Counted from the stretch's first letter, positions 24,322 to 33,855 are shown. The stretch is DNA of 39,142 nt from Companilactobacillus insicii (GCF_003946015.1 NZ_RHNU01000025.1:1-39142); one strand, 5' to 3'. Notes: a model not told the origin generated them from the letters alone. Translations and numbers: made by a program.

Positions 24322-25351
24322 TTTTTTCCACCACATTCGCTAAGGAATTAGCCAATTCAGTTATATTAAAATCGTTGGCTTTTTGAATGGTTTCAAGTAG
24401 AGAATTAAACTTAGAATTATCTATATCTATAAACGCACCAACCATTGAGCCTACTATAGTTGCAATAGTATCTGTATCATACCCAACATTAACAGCATCT
24501 ATTACCGCTTGTAATGGATCATCATTATTCAACGCAATAATTCCAAATGCACAGGGAACCGCCTCGGAAATATGCAACCCACTACCAACAACCTGTGATA
24601 ATTTCTCTAATCTTTCTTCTCTTGATCCTGTACCATTCGCAATACTATAAGCCAATTGTATACGTTTAACAACACTAGGTCCAGCTACCTCACGGGAAAG
24701 AACATTACCTAGATTATTACCTCTAACAGCTCCATACAATCCAGCGCTTAATACATCATCCATAGTAGAATACTCTGCCAGAGACGCACTTGTTGCAGCA
24801 GCTACTGCACTAGCACCTGAAATTGCAAGTGAATTATCATGTGTTACCTGCGTTATTGTTATAGCAGCTTTTATAGCCTCTTCAATATCATCAGGATGTA
24901 AGATTCCAGCAGGAGCTATTTTCATTGCTGCTCCATTTGTAGCCTTAGATGCATAATCCACTGTAACTGCACCCTTTAACGGTTGCATTTTATGATTTGG
25001 ATTTTTGTACATCGCAATAGCACCGCGAGTAGTTGGCCCCGCAAATCTATCAAAGTACCAAGAAACGTTTGACCAATCTAAAATTGCCTTTATAACAATA
25101 TCCTTATTCAAAACACCATCATTTTTCAAAATTGCTTTACTTAAAAAATAAATCTGTGAAAAATCATCAGTAACTTGACCAGCCTCATTACCAAGAGCAA
25201 AAGCCGTCTTCCCAGGTTTCTTCAATTCTGACAGTGGTCCACCAAACTCTCTTCTAATTTGATTAAATGACATGTTTTCAGTTGCCGAACCCATGGCATC
25301 CCCAATTGCAGCTAATCCTAAAATACCTTTTATATTTCTTTTTAAATTCAT
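24302..25351 (-). CDS. ADP-ribosylglycohydrolase (DraG/ARH) family enzyme
   Basis: A 349-residue all-helical ARH protein with the metal-binding motifs: IGDAMGSATE, VTDDFSQ (usual TDDT, third position changed), NGAAMKIAP and the C-terminal VGYDTDTIATIVGSM. The family hydrolyses N- or O-glycosidic bonds of ADP-ribose and related compounds. It lies between a sugar PTS permease and its regulator, so a role in cleaving an imported glycoside (for example a phosphorylated N-riboside) is more likely than protein de-ADP-ribosylation; this is inference. YegU in E. coli has a comparable setting (transporter, GntR and sugar kinase). Confidence 0.9.
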   Translation of the reverse strand: MNLKRNIKGILGLAAIGDAMGSATENMSFNQIRREFGGPLSELKKPGKTAFALGNEAGQVTDDFSQIYFLSKAILKNDGVLNKDIVIKAILDWSNVSWYFDRFAGPTTRGAIAMYKNPNHKMQPLKGAVTVDYASKATNGAAMKIAPAGILHPDDIEEAIKAAITITQVTHDNSLAISGASAVAAATSASLAEYSTMDDVLSAGLYGAVRGNNLGNVLSREVAGPSVVKRIQLAYSIANGTGSREERLEKLSQVVGSGLHISEAVPCAFGIIALNNDDPLQAVIDAVNVGYDTDTIATIVGSMVGAFIDIDNSKFNSLLETIQKANDFNITELANSLANVVEKSEREQR

Positions 25352-25372
25352 TATAAATACCTCATTTGAAAT

Positions 25373-26752
25373 TTATTTGGACATTTTTGCTTCCGGGTCC
25401 TTTATCCCTATAACTAGCGTTAATATCAATCCAGCTATGAAAGAAATAGCTAAACCAACGACATATGCCCAAAGCGTTGGACCCGCAAACGCAGGGATAG
25501 TTGTTAATCCACCAAAAACAAATGCATTACCGGTAACACCAAATATTCCCATAAATGCTCCTCCAAGAGCAGCTCCGATACACCCGGTCACTAAAGGCGT
25601 TTTATATTTCACTCCTAATCCATATATTGCTGGTTCAACAATTCCTGATAATAGAACAGAAGTAATTGCAGTTAATGAAAAGTTTTGAAGTTTTCTGTTT
25701 TTGCTTCTCAAGAAAATGGCAAAAGCAGCTCCAGCCATACCAAAATTAGCATTAGCAGCATATGCAATAATTGCTGACTTACCTGTCTTAGCTATTTCTG
25801 GAATAACAACCATTGTATTAGGTGCCCAATGGACCCCAAACATTATTAATACGTTCCAAATACCACCTATTAAGGCTCCAGTAACTACTTGATTGATATT
25901 CAAAAGATAATTGACACCATTTGCAATTCCAATACTTATATAGTTTCCTAATGGACCAACAATGCCTGCCGTAAATGGCACTAATATAAGCAATAAAACG
26001 GTTGGGATAACCACCATATGAAGACTGCTAGGAAGTCTCTTCTTCATGAAATGTTCCATGACGGATTGTATCCACGTTGTTAAAATTGCTGGAATGACTT
26101 GACTCGTATAATTAAAAACAGGAATAGATAATCCCATAAAGGTAACCATATTTCCTCCGTCACCTTTGATCAAGTTAATAAAATCTGGCATTATTAATGC
26201 TCCCAATATTGCAACCGCAATATAAGGACTAGTTTTAAACCTTCTAGCAGTGGTAATTGCAACCATTAATGGTAAGAAATAGAAAACTGATGTTGCCGCT
26301 AAAGTTAAAACTAAGTTTGTTGTACTTTTTTCTGGTAACCAACCTATTTCATTAGCTAAAATAGTAAAACCTCTCAATAAACCTGAACCTGCAAGAACAG
26401 GAAGTAATGGAGAAAATATGCTTACTACCAATTCAACAAACGAATTTAAAAGGCTATGTTTATTAGTTTTGGAAGAATCATTATTAACCGTTTCTTTTTC
26501 TTTAGGCTGCCATATTTTCATAAATGCATCATAAATGTCACCAACATTGGTTCCTATTACTATCTGTAGGCCTGCATCTTTATTTACGACACCAGTTACT
26601 CCGTCCAAGTTATCTATCTCTTTAACGTTTACGATTTCACGATTTTCAATCGTAGGACGCAATCTAGTAGCACAATGTGTCATTGAAATAATATTATCTT
26701 TTCCACCCATCAGCGATAATAGCTTTTTTGCTAGCTCATCATTTGAATCCAT
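25373..26752 (-). CDS. PTS EIIBC component, glucose/sucrose/beta-glucoside superfamily
   Basis: 459 residues: EIIB domain (1-80) with the phospho-accepting C27 in MTHCATRLRP, linker, and an EIIC membrane domain with about ten helices. There is no EIIA domain; a separate EIIA is the last gene of the operon. It imports and phosphorylates a sugar or glycoside; sequence alone does not tell which. GGGGG lies 7 nt before the ATG. First gene of the operon EIIBC, ARH, GntR, EIIA. Confidence 0.92.
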   Translation of the reverse strand: MDSNDELAKKLLSLMGGKDNIISMTHCATRLRPTIENREIVNVKEIDNLDGVTGVVNKDAGLQIVIGTNVGDIYDAFMKIWQPKEKETVNNDSSKTNKHSLLNSFVELVVSIFSPLLPVLAGSGLLRGFTILANEIGWLPEKSTTNLVLTLAATSVFYFLPLMVAITTARRFKTSPYIAVAILGALIMPDFINLIKGDGGNMVTFMGLSIPVFNYTSQVIPAILTTWIQSVMEHFMKKRLPSSLHMVVIPTVLLLILVPFTAGIVGPLGNYISIGIANGVNYLLNINQVVTGALIGGIWNVLIMFGVHWAPNTMVVIPEIAKTGKSAIIAYAANANFGMAGAAFAIFLRSKNRKLQNFSLTAITSVLLSGIVEPAIYGLGVKYKTPLVTGCIGAALGGAFMGIFGVTGNAFVFGGLTTIPAFAGPTLWAYVVGLAISFIAGLILTLVIGIKDPEAKMSK

Positions 26753-26785
26753 TTCTATTCCCCCTTATTTTCCCTAAGTGATTAG

Positions 26786-26799
26786 GACGTTATGACGTC
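26786..26799. promoter_or_regulatory. Operator-like palindrome of the PTS/ARH operon
   Basis: GACGT-tatg-ACGTC, extended by AGG and CTT-like flanks, lies about 6-20 nt after the predicted start point. Likely site for the GntR encoded in the operon. Confidence 0.5.
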
Positions 26800-26811
26800 T
26801 TTACGTGTTAA

Positions 26812-26848
26812 ATTATATATCATTGCTTTTTATTTGTAAACGCTATCA
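26812..26848 (-). promoter_or_regulatory. PTS/ARH operon promoter with overlapping cre site
   Basis: TTTACA (26840-26835), exactly 17 nt, TATAAT (26817-26812). The -35 lies inside TGATAGCGTTTACA (minus strand, 26848-26835), which matches the CcpA site TGWAARCGYTWACA with one mismatch. Carbon catabolite repression is expected. Confidence 0.75.
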
Positions 26849-26859
26849 TAAAAAATAAT

Positions 26860-26891
26860 AAAAAAAGACCCCCACAATAGTGGAGATCTTA
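26860..26891 (-). terminator. Terminator of the acylase gene
   Basis: The stem GATCTCCAC/GTGGGGGTC (with two G-T pairs) is followed on the minus strand by TTTTTTTATT. Confidence 0.75.
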
Positions 26892-26907
26892 AACTTAAGC
26901 TTTAATT

Positions 26908-27915
26908 CTATTTAGTTTCTTCAACTTGTTCATCTAGTGAAGCAAAGCTTTGCTTCATCGGAAGATCAAATTCTTTAGGAGTAGTTTGATTTTCAATCAA
27001 ATCATCTGTCATAGTAACTTCAAAAACTGTTTGATTTGAATAAGGTACGTAGTACATCTTCTTATTAGTTATATCAAGAATTGCTTGGTATTGAGTATAA
27101 CTAGGACCACGGTCACCAATATTCACACCCTTAGGCACAACAACACTATCCAAAATATGTAGAATCGTTGTTACTGCTTCATCAGCATCTTTAGCTTTTT
27201 CAATATGAGTTCGATTGAAGGCTGTTCTAACAAAACGATCAACGGCAGTATATCCACCTGGTAATCTAAACGTACCATTTTGTCCTAAGCGTGTTATCTC
27301 TTCATCCCCAAATTGTGCAGAATCAAAGTTATTAACTGATGCACCTAAATAATTAGCCAAATTAGTTCTATGCCAATCAAAATCAGGAGTATTAGTCATA
27401 ACACCAATCTTGTCTTCTTCAAGAACTAGGCCATCACCTTCTGGTTCAATAATGTAAGTTGCTCCAGATAGGTCACTAAAAATCCAATGCAATGGTTGAT
27501 TAGCTCCCATAACACCCTTATCTGATTCAATAACATGAACCTTTGATAGATTATCACGTAGTTCATCGATAGTCTTATTATTTCCAAGTGCCCAAAGAAT
27601 GAATTCTTCTGAAACCAAATTAATAGCACCTTCAGTTGTTTTTTCGTCATACACATATTGATGAGGGAAATACAACTCAGCAGCAGATAGTCCATATTCA
27701 TTGAAACCATCAGCTACCATGTAATTCTTGCCATACTTGGCACCTGTACCCATAATTGCATAATTTGTTTGGTAAGTTTTGTCGTCAAATGATGAAACCC
27801 AATCATAGTCTCTAGGTAAGAAGGTAGGTTGACCATTTAATTCAAAGGCAAAGTCCATTGTTCTGGACAAAAACTTTGATCCATCGAGTGATTCATAACT
27901 AATACTTGTACACAT
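26908..27915 (-). CDS. Choloylglycine hydrolase / penicillin V acylase family
   Basis: A 335-residue N-terminal-nucleophile hydrolase. C2 (MCTSISY) becomes the catalytic N-terminal cysteine; R18 and D21 (SRTMDF), the NEYGLSAAELYFP block and NTPDFDWHRTNL fit the family. Members deconjugate bile salts (BSH) or cleave penicillin V or acyl-homoserine lactones; the C-terminal GDRGPSYTQYQAIL is of this family, but which substrate is used cannot be fixed. No signal peptide, as usual in lactobacilli. AAGGGAAG lies 9 nt before the ATG. Single gene. Confidence 0.9.
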   Translation of the reverse strand: MCTSISYESLDGSKFLSRTMDFAFELNGQPTFLPRDYDWVSSFDDKTYQTNYAIMGTGAKYGKNYMVADGFNEYGLSAAELYFPHQYVYDEKTTEGAINLVSEEFILWALGNNKTIDELRDNLSKVHVIESDKGVMGANQPLHWIFSDLSGATYIIEPEGDGLVLEEDKIGVMTNTPDFDWHRTNLANYLGASVNNFDSAQFGDEEITRLGQNGTFRLPGGYTAVDRFVRTAFNRTHIEKAKDADEAVTTILHILDSVVVPKGVNIGDRGPSYTQYQAILDITNKKMYYVPYSNQTVFEVTMTDDLIENQTTPKEFDLPMKQSFASLDEQVEETK

Positions 27916-27974
27916 ATTTAATTGCTTCCCTTCGAATATATTACATTATTTATTATCGCTCATTATTGTGCAAA

Positions 27975-27993
27975 TTGTTGACAAATTCAACAA
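27975..27993. promoter_or_regulatory. Palindrome in the acylase promoter region
   Basis: TTGTTGACAAATTCAACAA is an inverted repeat (TTGTTGA/TCAACAA) about 60 nt upstream of the start; it overlaps a possible -35 (TTGAAT or TTGTCA). A regulator is not identified. Confidence 0.35.
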
Positions 27994-28021
27994 TTTTATT
28001 TTATGTAATTTAACTTTTTAA

Positions 28022-28048
28022 CAAAAAAAGCCTGACATCAGTCAGACT
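28022..28048 (-). terminator. Terminator of the MurNAc operon
   Basis: AGTCTGAC-tgat-GTCAGGCT (minus strand) then TTTTTTT, just after the EIIA stop. Confidence 0.9.
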
Positions 28049-28058
28049 TTCTTCATAT

Positions 28059-28553
28059 TTACAATTTGGCTACCAATTCCGAGTGATTAACCTTACCTTC
28101 TTTTTCAAGAGAGACTTGCCAATCGTTCTCAGCCGAATTAGTTACAGCAACAATAATAGTGGTTTCCTTGCCAGAAGCCTTCACTTCATCCAAATTCATT
28201 TCAGCAATCTTTTGTCCCGCAGAAATATTATCTCCTTGAGACACTAAGATATTAAAAGGTTTGCCCTTCAACTCAACGGTATCAATCCCCATGTGTACCA
28301 GCAATTCCTCACTGTCACCAGTTGAAATACCGATTCCATGTTTAGTTCCAGCAACCATAGTCACTGTCCCTGAAACTGGACTATAAATATCATTAGATGT
28401 TGGATTTAATCCGAAGCCATCTCCCATAGCCTTTTGGGAGAATACTGGATCATTTACCTTTTCAATTGGGATCACTTCACCATCTGCAGGTGACAAAAAC
28501 GTTTTTGCATCCCAAGCTGGCAAATCCTTATGTTTCTTAAAAAAATTAAACAT
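28059..28553 (-). CDS. PTS glucose-type EIIA protein of the MurNAc operon
   Basis: A 164-residue Crr-like EIIA with H72 (KHGIGI) and H87 (ELLVHMGIDTV). It should feed phosphate to the EIIB domain of MurP, which has no EIIA of its own. It overlaps the murR stop by one base (TAATG) and ends the operon. Closely related to the EIIA at 23071, so a gene duplication served two operons. Confidence 0.93.
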   Translation of the reverse strand: MFNFFKKHKDLPAWDAKTFLSPADGEVIPIEKVNDPVFSQKAMGDGFGLNPTSNDIYSPVSGTVTMVAGTKHGIGISTGDSEELLVHMGIDTVELKGKPFNILVSQGDNISAGQKIAEMNLDEVKASGKETTIIVAVTNSAENDWQVSLEKEGKVNHSELVAKL

Positions 28554-29419
28554 TATTTCTTACTTCCTTTATGAAATATTTCATCAACCAATTCATGAGA
28601 TTCTTTCAGTTTCCGTACATTAGTATCATAGTCTCGTTGTAAGTAACAATAATAAATTAAATCCACCGCATACAACTGACTCATCAATGATGTCGTTGCA
28701 GCAGATCGGATTTGATCACGCGGCATAGAATCACTGGTTGGCAATAAAATATCAGATATCTTAGCCAAACTACTCTCTTTGTTAGAAGTGACACCAACTA
28801 TCGGTACATTGTTTTTAACTGCTAAATTGCCTATTTTGACGGTTTCTTTAGATTCACCAGAATCAGAAAACAGGATCAATATCTGGGAGGATGTTTGTGT
28901 CAACAAGTTAACCGCAAATTGATGTGTGTCATCTGTATTGATGACAGTTTTTCCAATCCGCGAAAACTTTTGAGTAAAATCCCGTGCAACTAATCCTGAT
29001 GCGCCTAACCCATAGGCTTGAATAACATCGTGATTTTGTAATTCATCCACAGTTTTATCAACCAATTCAGTCTTCAAACCTTTATTAGTTACATCGATTG
29101 AATGTTGAACTCTGAGAGACATTTTTTGTTTTAATTCATCAAGCGTATCAGTAGCTGAAATTTCACTTGATAAGCTTGTAATTGAGCTACTTGTACCTCT
29201 GGCTAATTCGACTTTTAATTCCTTAAATCCATTAAGTCCCAGATTTTTAGCAAATCTGACTACGGTCGCCTGACTAACACCACTCTTATTCGCCAATTCC
29301 GAAACACTCAGCTGTGGAACTATTTGAGCATTATTCAAAATGTAATCACCCAAAATATTCTCAGCTTTGCTATTTATATTTTGCTGTGCGTGAATTGACA
29401 ATAAAATTGTGTTATCCAT
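28553..29419 (-). CDS. murR: RpiR-family regulator (MurR-like)
   Basis: A 288-residue protein with N-terminal helix-turn-helix (LANKSGVSQATVVRFAKNLG, about 43-62) and C-terminal SIS sugar-phosphate domain (IQAYGLGASGLVARDFTQKF, ILFSDSGESKETVK). It sits inside the MurNAc operon, so MurNAc-6-phosphate is the expected effector, as for MurR of E. coli. TGAAA-n5-TTTCA sites in the operon promoter fit this family. Confidence 0.9.
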   Translation of the reverse strand: MDNTILLSIHAQQNINSKAENILGDYILNNAQIVPQLSVSELANKSGVSQATVVRFAKNLGLNGFKELKVELARGTSSSITSLSSEISATDTLDELKQKMSLRVQHSIDVTNKGLKTELVDKTVDELQNHDVIQAYGLGASGLVARDFTQKFSRIGKTVINTDDTHQFAVNLLTQTSSQILILFSDSGESKETVKIGNLAVKNNVPIVGVTSNKESSLAKISDILLPTSDSMPRDQIRSAATTSLMSQLYAVDLIYYCYLQRDYDTNVRKLKESHELVDEIFHKGSKK

Positions 29420-29432
29420 TAGCTAAACCGCC

Positions 29433-30323
29433 TTACTTAATTGCTCTGCGAACGAAACCGTCAGCATCCTTTAGCTTCTTTTCAGCCTTAGATTTATCGT
29501 CCGAATTCATAATCATAACTATTGCCATCTTAACTGAGTATCCTGCCGCTACTAAGGCTTCACCAGCGGTTTGGTCATCAACTTTAGTAATATCCATGAT
29601 TATATTCTTAGATCTTTGAATAAGTTTTTCGTTAGTTGGTTTAACATCAACCATCAAATTACCGTAAGTTTTTCCAATTCCCACCATAGATGCTGTTGAC
29701 AGCATGTTGAGAATCATTTTTTGAGCTGTTCCTGACTTCAATCGTGTTGAACCTGATAATACCTCTGGTCCAGGTACTACCTCAATAGCTATTTGTGCAT
29801 GATTACTAATTTCAGCATTATCATTACATGACAATGCCACGGCACCGGCTCCGACACTCTTAGCATAGTCAAGCGCTCCAACAACATAAGGTGTCCTACC
29901 ACTTGCAGCAATACCAACCACTACATCATTATCAGTCAAGTGTCTATCGATCAAGTCCTGCTTACCAAGTTCAACACTATCCTCGGCACCTTCAACTGCC
30001 ACAGTCATCGCATCCATACCGCCAGCAATTAGTCCTTGAACCATTTCTGGATCAGTTCCAAAGGTCGGAACACATTCAGCGGCATCTAGTACGCCCAATC
30101 TTCCGCTAGTACCAGCACCCATGTAGAATAATCTTCCGTTATTTTTGAATGATTTCGTAATTAACTTAACTGCTTCCGCAACTTGTGGTAAAACTTTCTC
30201 CACAGCTTCAGCGACTTTTTTATCCTCAGAATTCATAACCTTAACAATTTCTAACGGGCTCATCAAGTCCAAATTGGTTGTCATAGAGTTACGACTTTCA
30301 GTGGACAATTTATTAATATCCAT
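29433..30323 (-). CDS. murQ: N-acetylmuramic acid 6-phosphate etherase MurQ
   Basis: 296 residues with the SIS-type substrate site [15 protein letters not shown] and the catalytic pair E83 (AAECVPT) and E114 (EGAEDS). It cleaves the lactyl ether of MurNAc-6P to give GlcNAc-6P and D-lactate. Normal length; the C-terminal UBA-like part is kept. The start is one base after the MupG stop with GGAGTG upstream. Confidence 0.97.
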   Translation of the reverse strand: MDINKLSTESRNSMTTNLDLMSPLEIVKVMNSEDKKVAEAVEKVLPQVAEAVKLITKSFKNNGRLFYMGAGTSGRLGVLDAAECVPTFGTDPEMVQGLIAGGMDAMTVAVEGAEDSVELGKQDLIDRHLTDNDVVVGIAASGRTPYVVGALDYAKSVGAGAVALSCNDNAEISNHAQIAIEVVPGPEVLSGSTRLKSGTAQKMILNMLSTASMVGIGKTYGNLMVDVKPTNEKLIQRSKNIIMDITKVDDQTAGEALVAAGYSVKMAIVMIMNSDDKSKAEKKLKDADGFVRRAIK

Positions 30324-30324
30324 A

Positions 30325-31395
30325 TTAGCTCACTCCGTCTTCTGTTTCGCATATCTTAATAGCTTGATTTGCACCACAATTGTCAAGTAAATCAATATCA
30401 TCATCACTTATTTGACCAATAACATTGACCGTCTTGTCTACAGGTAAGTCTCGCTTCAATAATTGCAGCTCACCTTGATAACGTCCGGAAATAGAATTGT
30501 CTAAAGTAATCGCACCACGTTCACGTTTAACTGTATTCTTTGGTGGAATCATAACAGTATTCCATGGACGTCCTTCTCGTAATCTGACCACATCTCTAGC
30601 TACATCAGCTCTTTGATGCATTACCTTAGTAATATAGCTTGGTGCATTCTTCAAGATATTAGCGTGCAACAAAATCACATTATTTTGATAATACTCTTCG
30701 AACTGATGTAATGTTTCATCCTTAATCACTGGATCACCTAAAAAGACTTTGTCAACATCGAAGCGTGACATATTGATTGCTGAAGATAGTGGATTATTGT
30801 ATCGATCATCTTCTAAGGTAGGTAAACCAGCATGAACTGGACCACGCAAATTTGTGTCTCCAGGAATGAAAGCCATAACTGTAAATCCCTTTTGCTTTAA
30901 CCACTGATTCTTCTGATAGAACCAGTCATTGCTCAATCCTGTATTAACTCGTGGATAATAATTATGCCAGGCTTCAAGATTATCGAAGTCAGCTCCATAT
31001 TGAATTAACTCGTCAACATCAGATTCAACGATCGTACTAGCATTCAATGCTAATTTTAACTTCTTAGACACTTCTGCGATTTGTTGATTAGTAATTCCAT
31101 CATCAATGCGCAACATATCCACATGCAAGTCGGTCAGTGACTCAAATCCTTCAGGATCTAGTGACAAGTTCAAGCGTTTCATCGATTCTGATGAAATATC
31201 CAACGTTAAATGTAGATTGTTAGCCTCACAAACTTGACCTAATTCAGCTAAATTATGCAATAAATTTTTAGGATCATCTTCTGGAAGATTTATTGAAGTA
31301 AATACTCCTTTGAATCCTGCTTTTGCATATTTTTCAATTTGATTAAACTCTTCTTTTTCTAGTACCTTATTCAAGTAGACTGAAAATCCTAGCAT
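30325..31395 (-). CDS. mupG: 6-phospho-N-acetylmuramidase MupG (DUF871 family)
   Basis: A 356-residue TIM-barrel protein with a C-terminal cyclophilin-like part, family DUF871. In Staphylococcus aureus MupG cleaves the disaccharide MurNAc-6P-GlcNAc, produced by MurP uptake, into MurNAc-6P and GlcNAc; the gene order here (murP, mupG, murQ, murR) contains the same set. Signature stretches are [17 protein letters not shown] and [16 protein letters not shown] overlaps the murP stop, so the genes are coupled. Confidence 0.93.
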   Translation of the reverse strand: MLGFSVYLNKVLEKEEFNQIEKYAKAGFKGVFTSINLPEDDPKNLLHNLAELGQVCEANNLHLTLDISSESMKRLNLSLDPEGFESLTDLHVDMLRIDDGITNQQIAEVSKKLKLALNASTIVESDVDELIQYGADFDNLEAWHNYYPRVNTGLSNDWFYQKNQWLKQKGFTVMAFIPGDTNLRGPVHAGLPTLEDDRYNNPLSSAINMSRFDVDKVFLGDPVIKDETLHQFEEYYQNNVILLHANILKNAPSYITKVMHQRADVARDVVRLREGRPWNTVMIPPKNTVKRERGAITLDNSISGRYQGELQLLKRDLPVDKTVNVIGQISDDDIDLLDNCGANQAIKICETEDGVS

Positions 31396-31405
31396 TACCT
31401 ACTCC

Positions 31406-32863
31406 TTATTCTGGATAAATTTCGTTGATACGATCTTCATTGAATCCAAAGAACCAAGTAACAATAAAGCCACCTAGATAAGCAATGAACAATGCTATCA
31501 AGAATTGAACTTGTTGACCAGGTTGCATGATCAATAATCCAAACAATCCTGAAACGCCCTGTGAAACAGCACCTAGATGGAATAGTGATGCAGCAACACC
31601 ACCAAATCCGGCACCGATACATGCAGTAATGAAGGCACGTCCTAATGGCAAGGTAACGGCGTACATCAATGGCTCACCTACTCCAAGAATTGCAACTGGA
31701 ATTGAACTCATAACCATTTTCTTGAAACGCTTGTTCTTTGATTTGAAGTATAATGCAAATCCAGCACCAACTTGACCACCACCGGCCATCATCAAAATTG
31801 GTAACAAGTAGTTGATACCTTTTGTTGGACCTGTTGGGTCATTCAATAGAACATGAATTGGTGTCAAAGCTTGATGTAAACCAACTGAAACAAGTGCTAA
31901 GAATGTTGATGATAGAATAAATCCACCAAAGACACTTAGTTTTGTATATGTGAAGTCCATTACAACATAAATAGCTGTAGTTAGCCATGCACCAACTGGT
32001 TGTAGGAAGACAACAGCTAGTAATGAACCAATAATAACTGTCAATAATGGTGTGAAGAATGTATCTAAAACACTAGGCATGAATTTTCTAATACTACGTT
32101 CTAGCCAAGCAAAGAAAATACCCATAAATAAAGCCGTGATCAATCCACCAACACCAACTGTATATGGAGCGTTAGTAAATGGCATTGCAATGGCTTGAGA
32201 GCTAAGTGGTGATCCTGTGATCGTAACTCCTAAACACAAAGTACCACCAATACCACCAAGGATTGCACTACCCTTGAATTCACGTGCGGCGTTCATACCA
32301 ACAAAGATTGGTAAGAATGTAAATAGTCCCCATCCAAGAGTCTTGATTGTCATATACCACCAATCAGTAACAAAAGCTTGTCCTGTTTGATAATCAATAA
32401 CGTTAGCTAATCCATTAATAAGTCCCGCAGCGATAATACCAGGCAGTAATGGAATGAAGACATTGGCGATATGTTGCAAACCACGTTGTAATGGTTTGTC
32501 ATGTTTAGCTTTATTAGCCTTCTTATTTTCGCTAGCAATATTTTTAACATTGTTTAATTCAGCAGCTTTACTGTCAGAAGCGACAGTTGCTTCATCATCT
32601 TCGTCACTGCCTAATGCTACTCCTGTCATTTCAGCGAAAGGTTCTGCTATTTTATTAACTTTTCCAGGTCCCAGTACAACTTGTAGAGTATCGGCTTCAA
32701 CAACTGCTAATACGCCATCAATTCTCTTAAGTCCATCTACATTAACCTTGTCGTTATCCTTAATGCCTAATCTCAAACGTGTCATACAAGCAACGTTTGC
32801 AGTGACATTATCTTTGCCACCCACATTTTTAAGGATTTCACTTGCGATATCTTTATTACTCAT
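31406..32863 (-). CDS. murP: PTS EIIBC component MurP (MurNAc / MurNAc-GlcNAc)
   Basis: 485 residues: EIIB domain with C26 in NVACMTRLRL, a long charged linker (about 85-125, rich in Glu/Ala/Lys) and EIIC membrane domain. The operon assigns it to MurNAc or the disaccharide MurNAc-GlcNAc. GGGGGG is 8 nt before the ATG, 15 nt after the esterase gene. Confidence 0.92.
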   Translation of the reverse strand: MSNKDIASEILKNVGGKDNVTANVACMTRLRLGIKDNDKVNVDGLKRIDGVLAVVEADTLQVVLGPGKVNKIAEPFAEMTGVALGSDEDDEATVASDSKAAELNNVKNIASENKKANKAKHDKPLQRGLQHIANVFIPLLPGIIAAGLINGLANVIDYQTGQAFVTDWWYMTIKTLGWGLFTFLPIFVGMNAAREFKGSAILGGIGGTLCLGVTITGSPLSSQAIAMPFTNAPYTVGVGGLITALFMGIFFAWLERSIRKFMPSVLDTFFTPLLTVIIGSLLAVVFLQPVGAWLTTAIYVVMDFTYTKLSVFGGFILSSTFLALVSVGLHQALTPIHVLLNDPTGPTKGINYLLPILMMAGGGQVGAGFALYFKSKNKRFKKMVMSSIPVAILGVGEPLMYAVTLPLGRAFITACIGAGFGGVAASLFHLGAVSQGVSGLFGLLIMQPGQQVQFLIALFIAYLGGFIVTWFFGFNEDRINEIYPE

Positions 32864-32878
32864 TTCAAGTTCCCCCCT

Positions 32879-33775
32879 TTATTTAAATTGATTCATAACC
32901 CAGTTGTAACCTTTTGGCGTTGCCTTAGTCCAATAGGCCCAGTTGTGGTTGTCACCAGTATCCTTAACGTATTTAACAGATACTTTGTCTTTCTTCATTT
33001 CTTTAACAAACTTATTAACGTCCTTAATAGGAACAGTCGTATCATCTGATGTTGATTCTACATAGAACTTAACTGATCTTGATTTATCATTTACATAATT
33101 TGTTGGGAATAACCCATCGTAAACCTTATCTGACCAATTAGTCTTTCCATCAGTAAAGGCATGCATACCCTTCCTAATTGGATTGTCCTTAGGTAACTTA
33201 TACCAAACAGATGGTGAGATAAGAACTGCTTTAGAGAAGTACTTAGGGTATTTAAGAGCTAATCTAGCTGCTCCGTAACCACCCATGGAAATACCTCCGA
33301 CAGCATGATCTTTCTTTGATTTTGATACTTTATAAGTTTTGTCAATCGTTGGTACTAAGTCTTTAATGATGGCATTTTCCATCTTCAGACCGCCCTTTTG
33401 ATTGACATAAAAACTATTAAATCCATCAACGAAGACAACGATAGCCTTTTGATGTGCACGATTCATAGTTCCGTCTAACATTTGTTGAGAATTAAATCTC
33501 TCCAATAAATTACGATGATTGCCATATAATCCATGCATCATATATAGAACCGGATATCTTTTATTACCATTAGGATTGTATCCAGCAGGTAAATAAACGT
33601 CATAGTTCCAATCTAAGTGCATTTGTTTCGAATAAACTGTTGTAGTTACCACCTTACTGATTGGTGAAACTGCATCGGCAGCTTTAGCCTCAGTTTCTGA
33701 ATAGCCTATCAGTAATGCTAATAAACCCACAAAGCTTGCAAAAACTGCCATGAACTTTGTAAAACGTAACTTCAT
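32879..33775 (-). CDS. Secreted alpha/beta-hydrolase esterase, first gene of the MurNAc operon
   Basis: A 298-residue Esterase D/antigen-85-type hydrolase. ATG at 33775 has GGAGGGG 6 nt upstream and opens a signal peptide (KLRFTKFMAVFASFVGLLAL, cut near AKA-ADA); a longer reading from 33838 would run into the promoter. Catalytic Ser163 is in GGISMGGYG, with a late His in GDNHNW and an Asp likely in STSDD. Secretion plus position before MurP suggests a cell-wall or muropeptide ester as substrate; that is inference. Other known members act on short-chain or feruloyl esters. Confidence 0.9.
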   Translation of the reverse strand: MKLRFTKFMAVFASFVGLLALLIGYSETEAKAADAVSPISKVVTTTVYSKQMHLDWNYDVYLPAGYNPNGNKRYPVLYMMHGLYGNHRNLLERFNSQQMLDGTMNRAHQKAIVVFVDGFNSFYVNQKGGLKMENAIIKDLVPTIDKTYKVSKSKKDHAVGGISMGGYGAARLALKYPKYFSKAVLISPSVWYKLPKDNPIRKGMHAFTDGKTNWSDKVYDGLFPTNYVNDKSRSVKFYVESTSDDTTVPIKDVNKFVKEMKKDKVSVKYVKDTGDNHNWAYWTKATPKGYNWVMNQFK

Positions 33776-33807
33776 TTGAATCCCCTCCAAACTCGTATTT
33801 AAAATGT

Positions 33808-33821
33808 TGGTACCGTTTACA
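33808..33821. promoter_or_regulatory. cre site of the MurNAc operon
   Basis: Minus strand TGTAAACGGTACCA fits TGWAAnCGnTnnCA exactly and covers the predicted start point, where CcpA would block transcription. Confidence 0.8.
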
Positions 33822-33826
33822 AAGAA

Positions 33827-33855
33827 ATCATACTTCATATGAAACTTTATTTCAA
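33827..33855 (-). promoter_or_regulatory. Promoter of the MurNAc operon
   Basis: TTGAAA (33855-33850), 17 nt, TATGAT (33832-33827) on the minus strand. It is overlapped by an RpiR-type operator and followed by cre. Confidence 0.75.

Noticed and set aside
29891-30390. Plus-strand reading frames opposite murQ and mupG
   Set aside because: They are antisense shadows with low-complexity residues and no ribosome sites, opposite well-supported genes.
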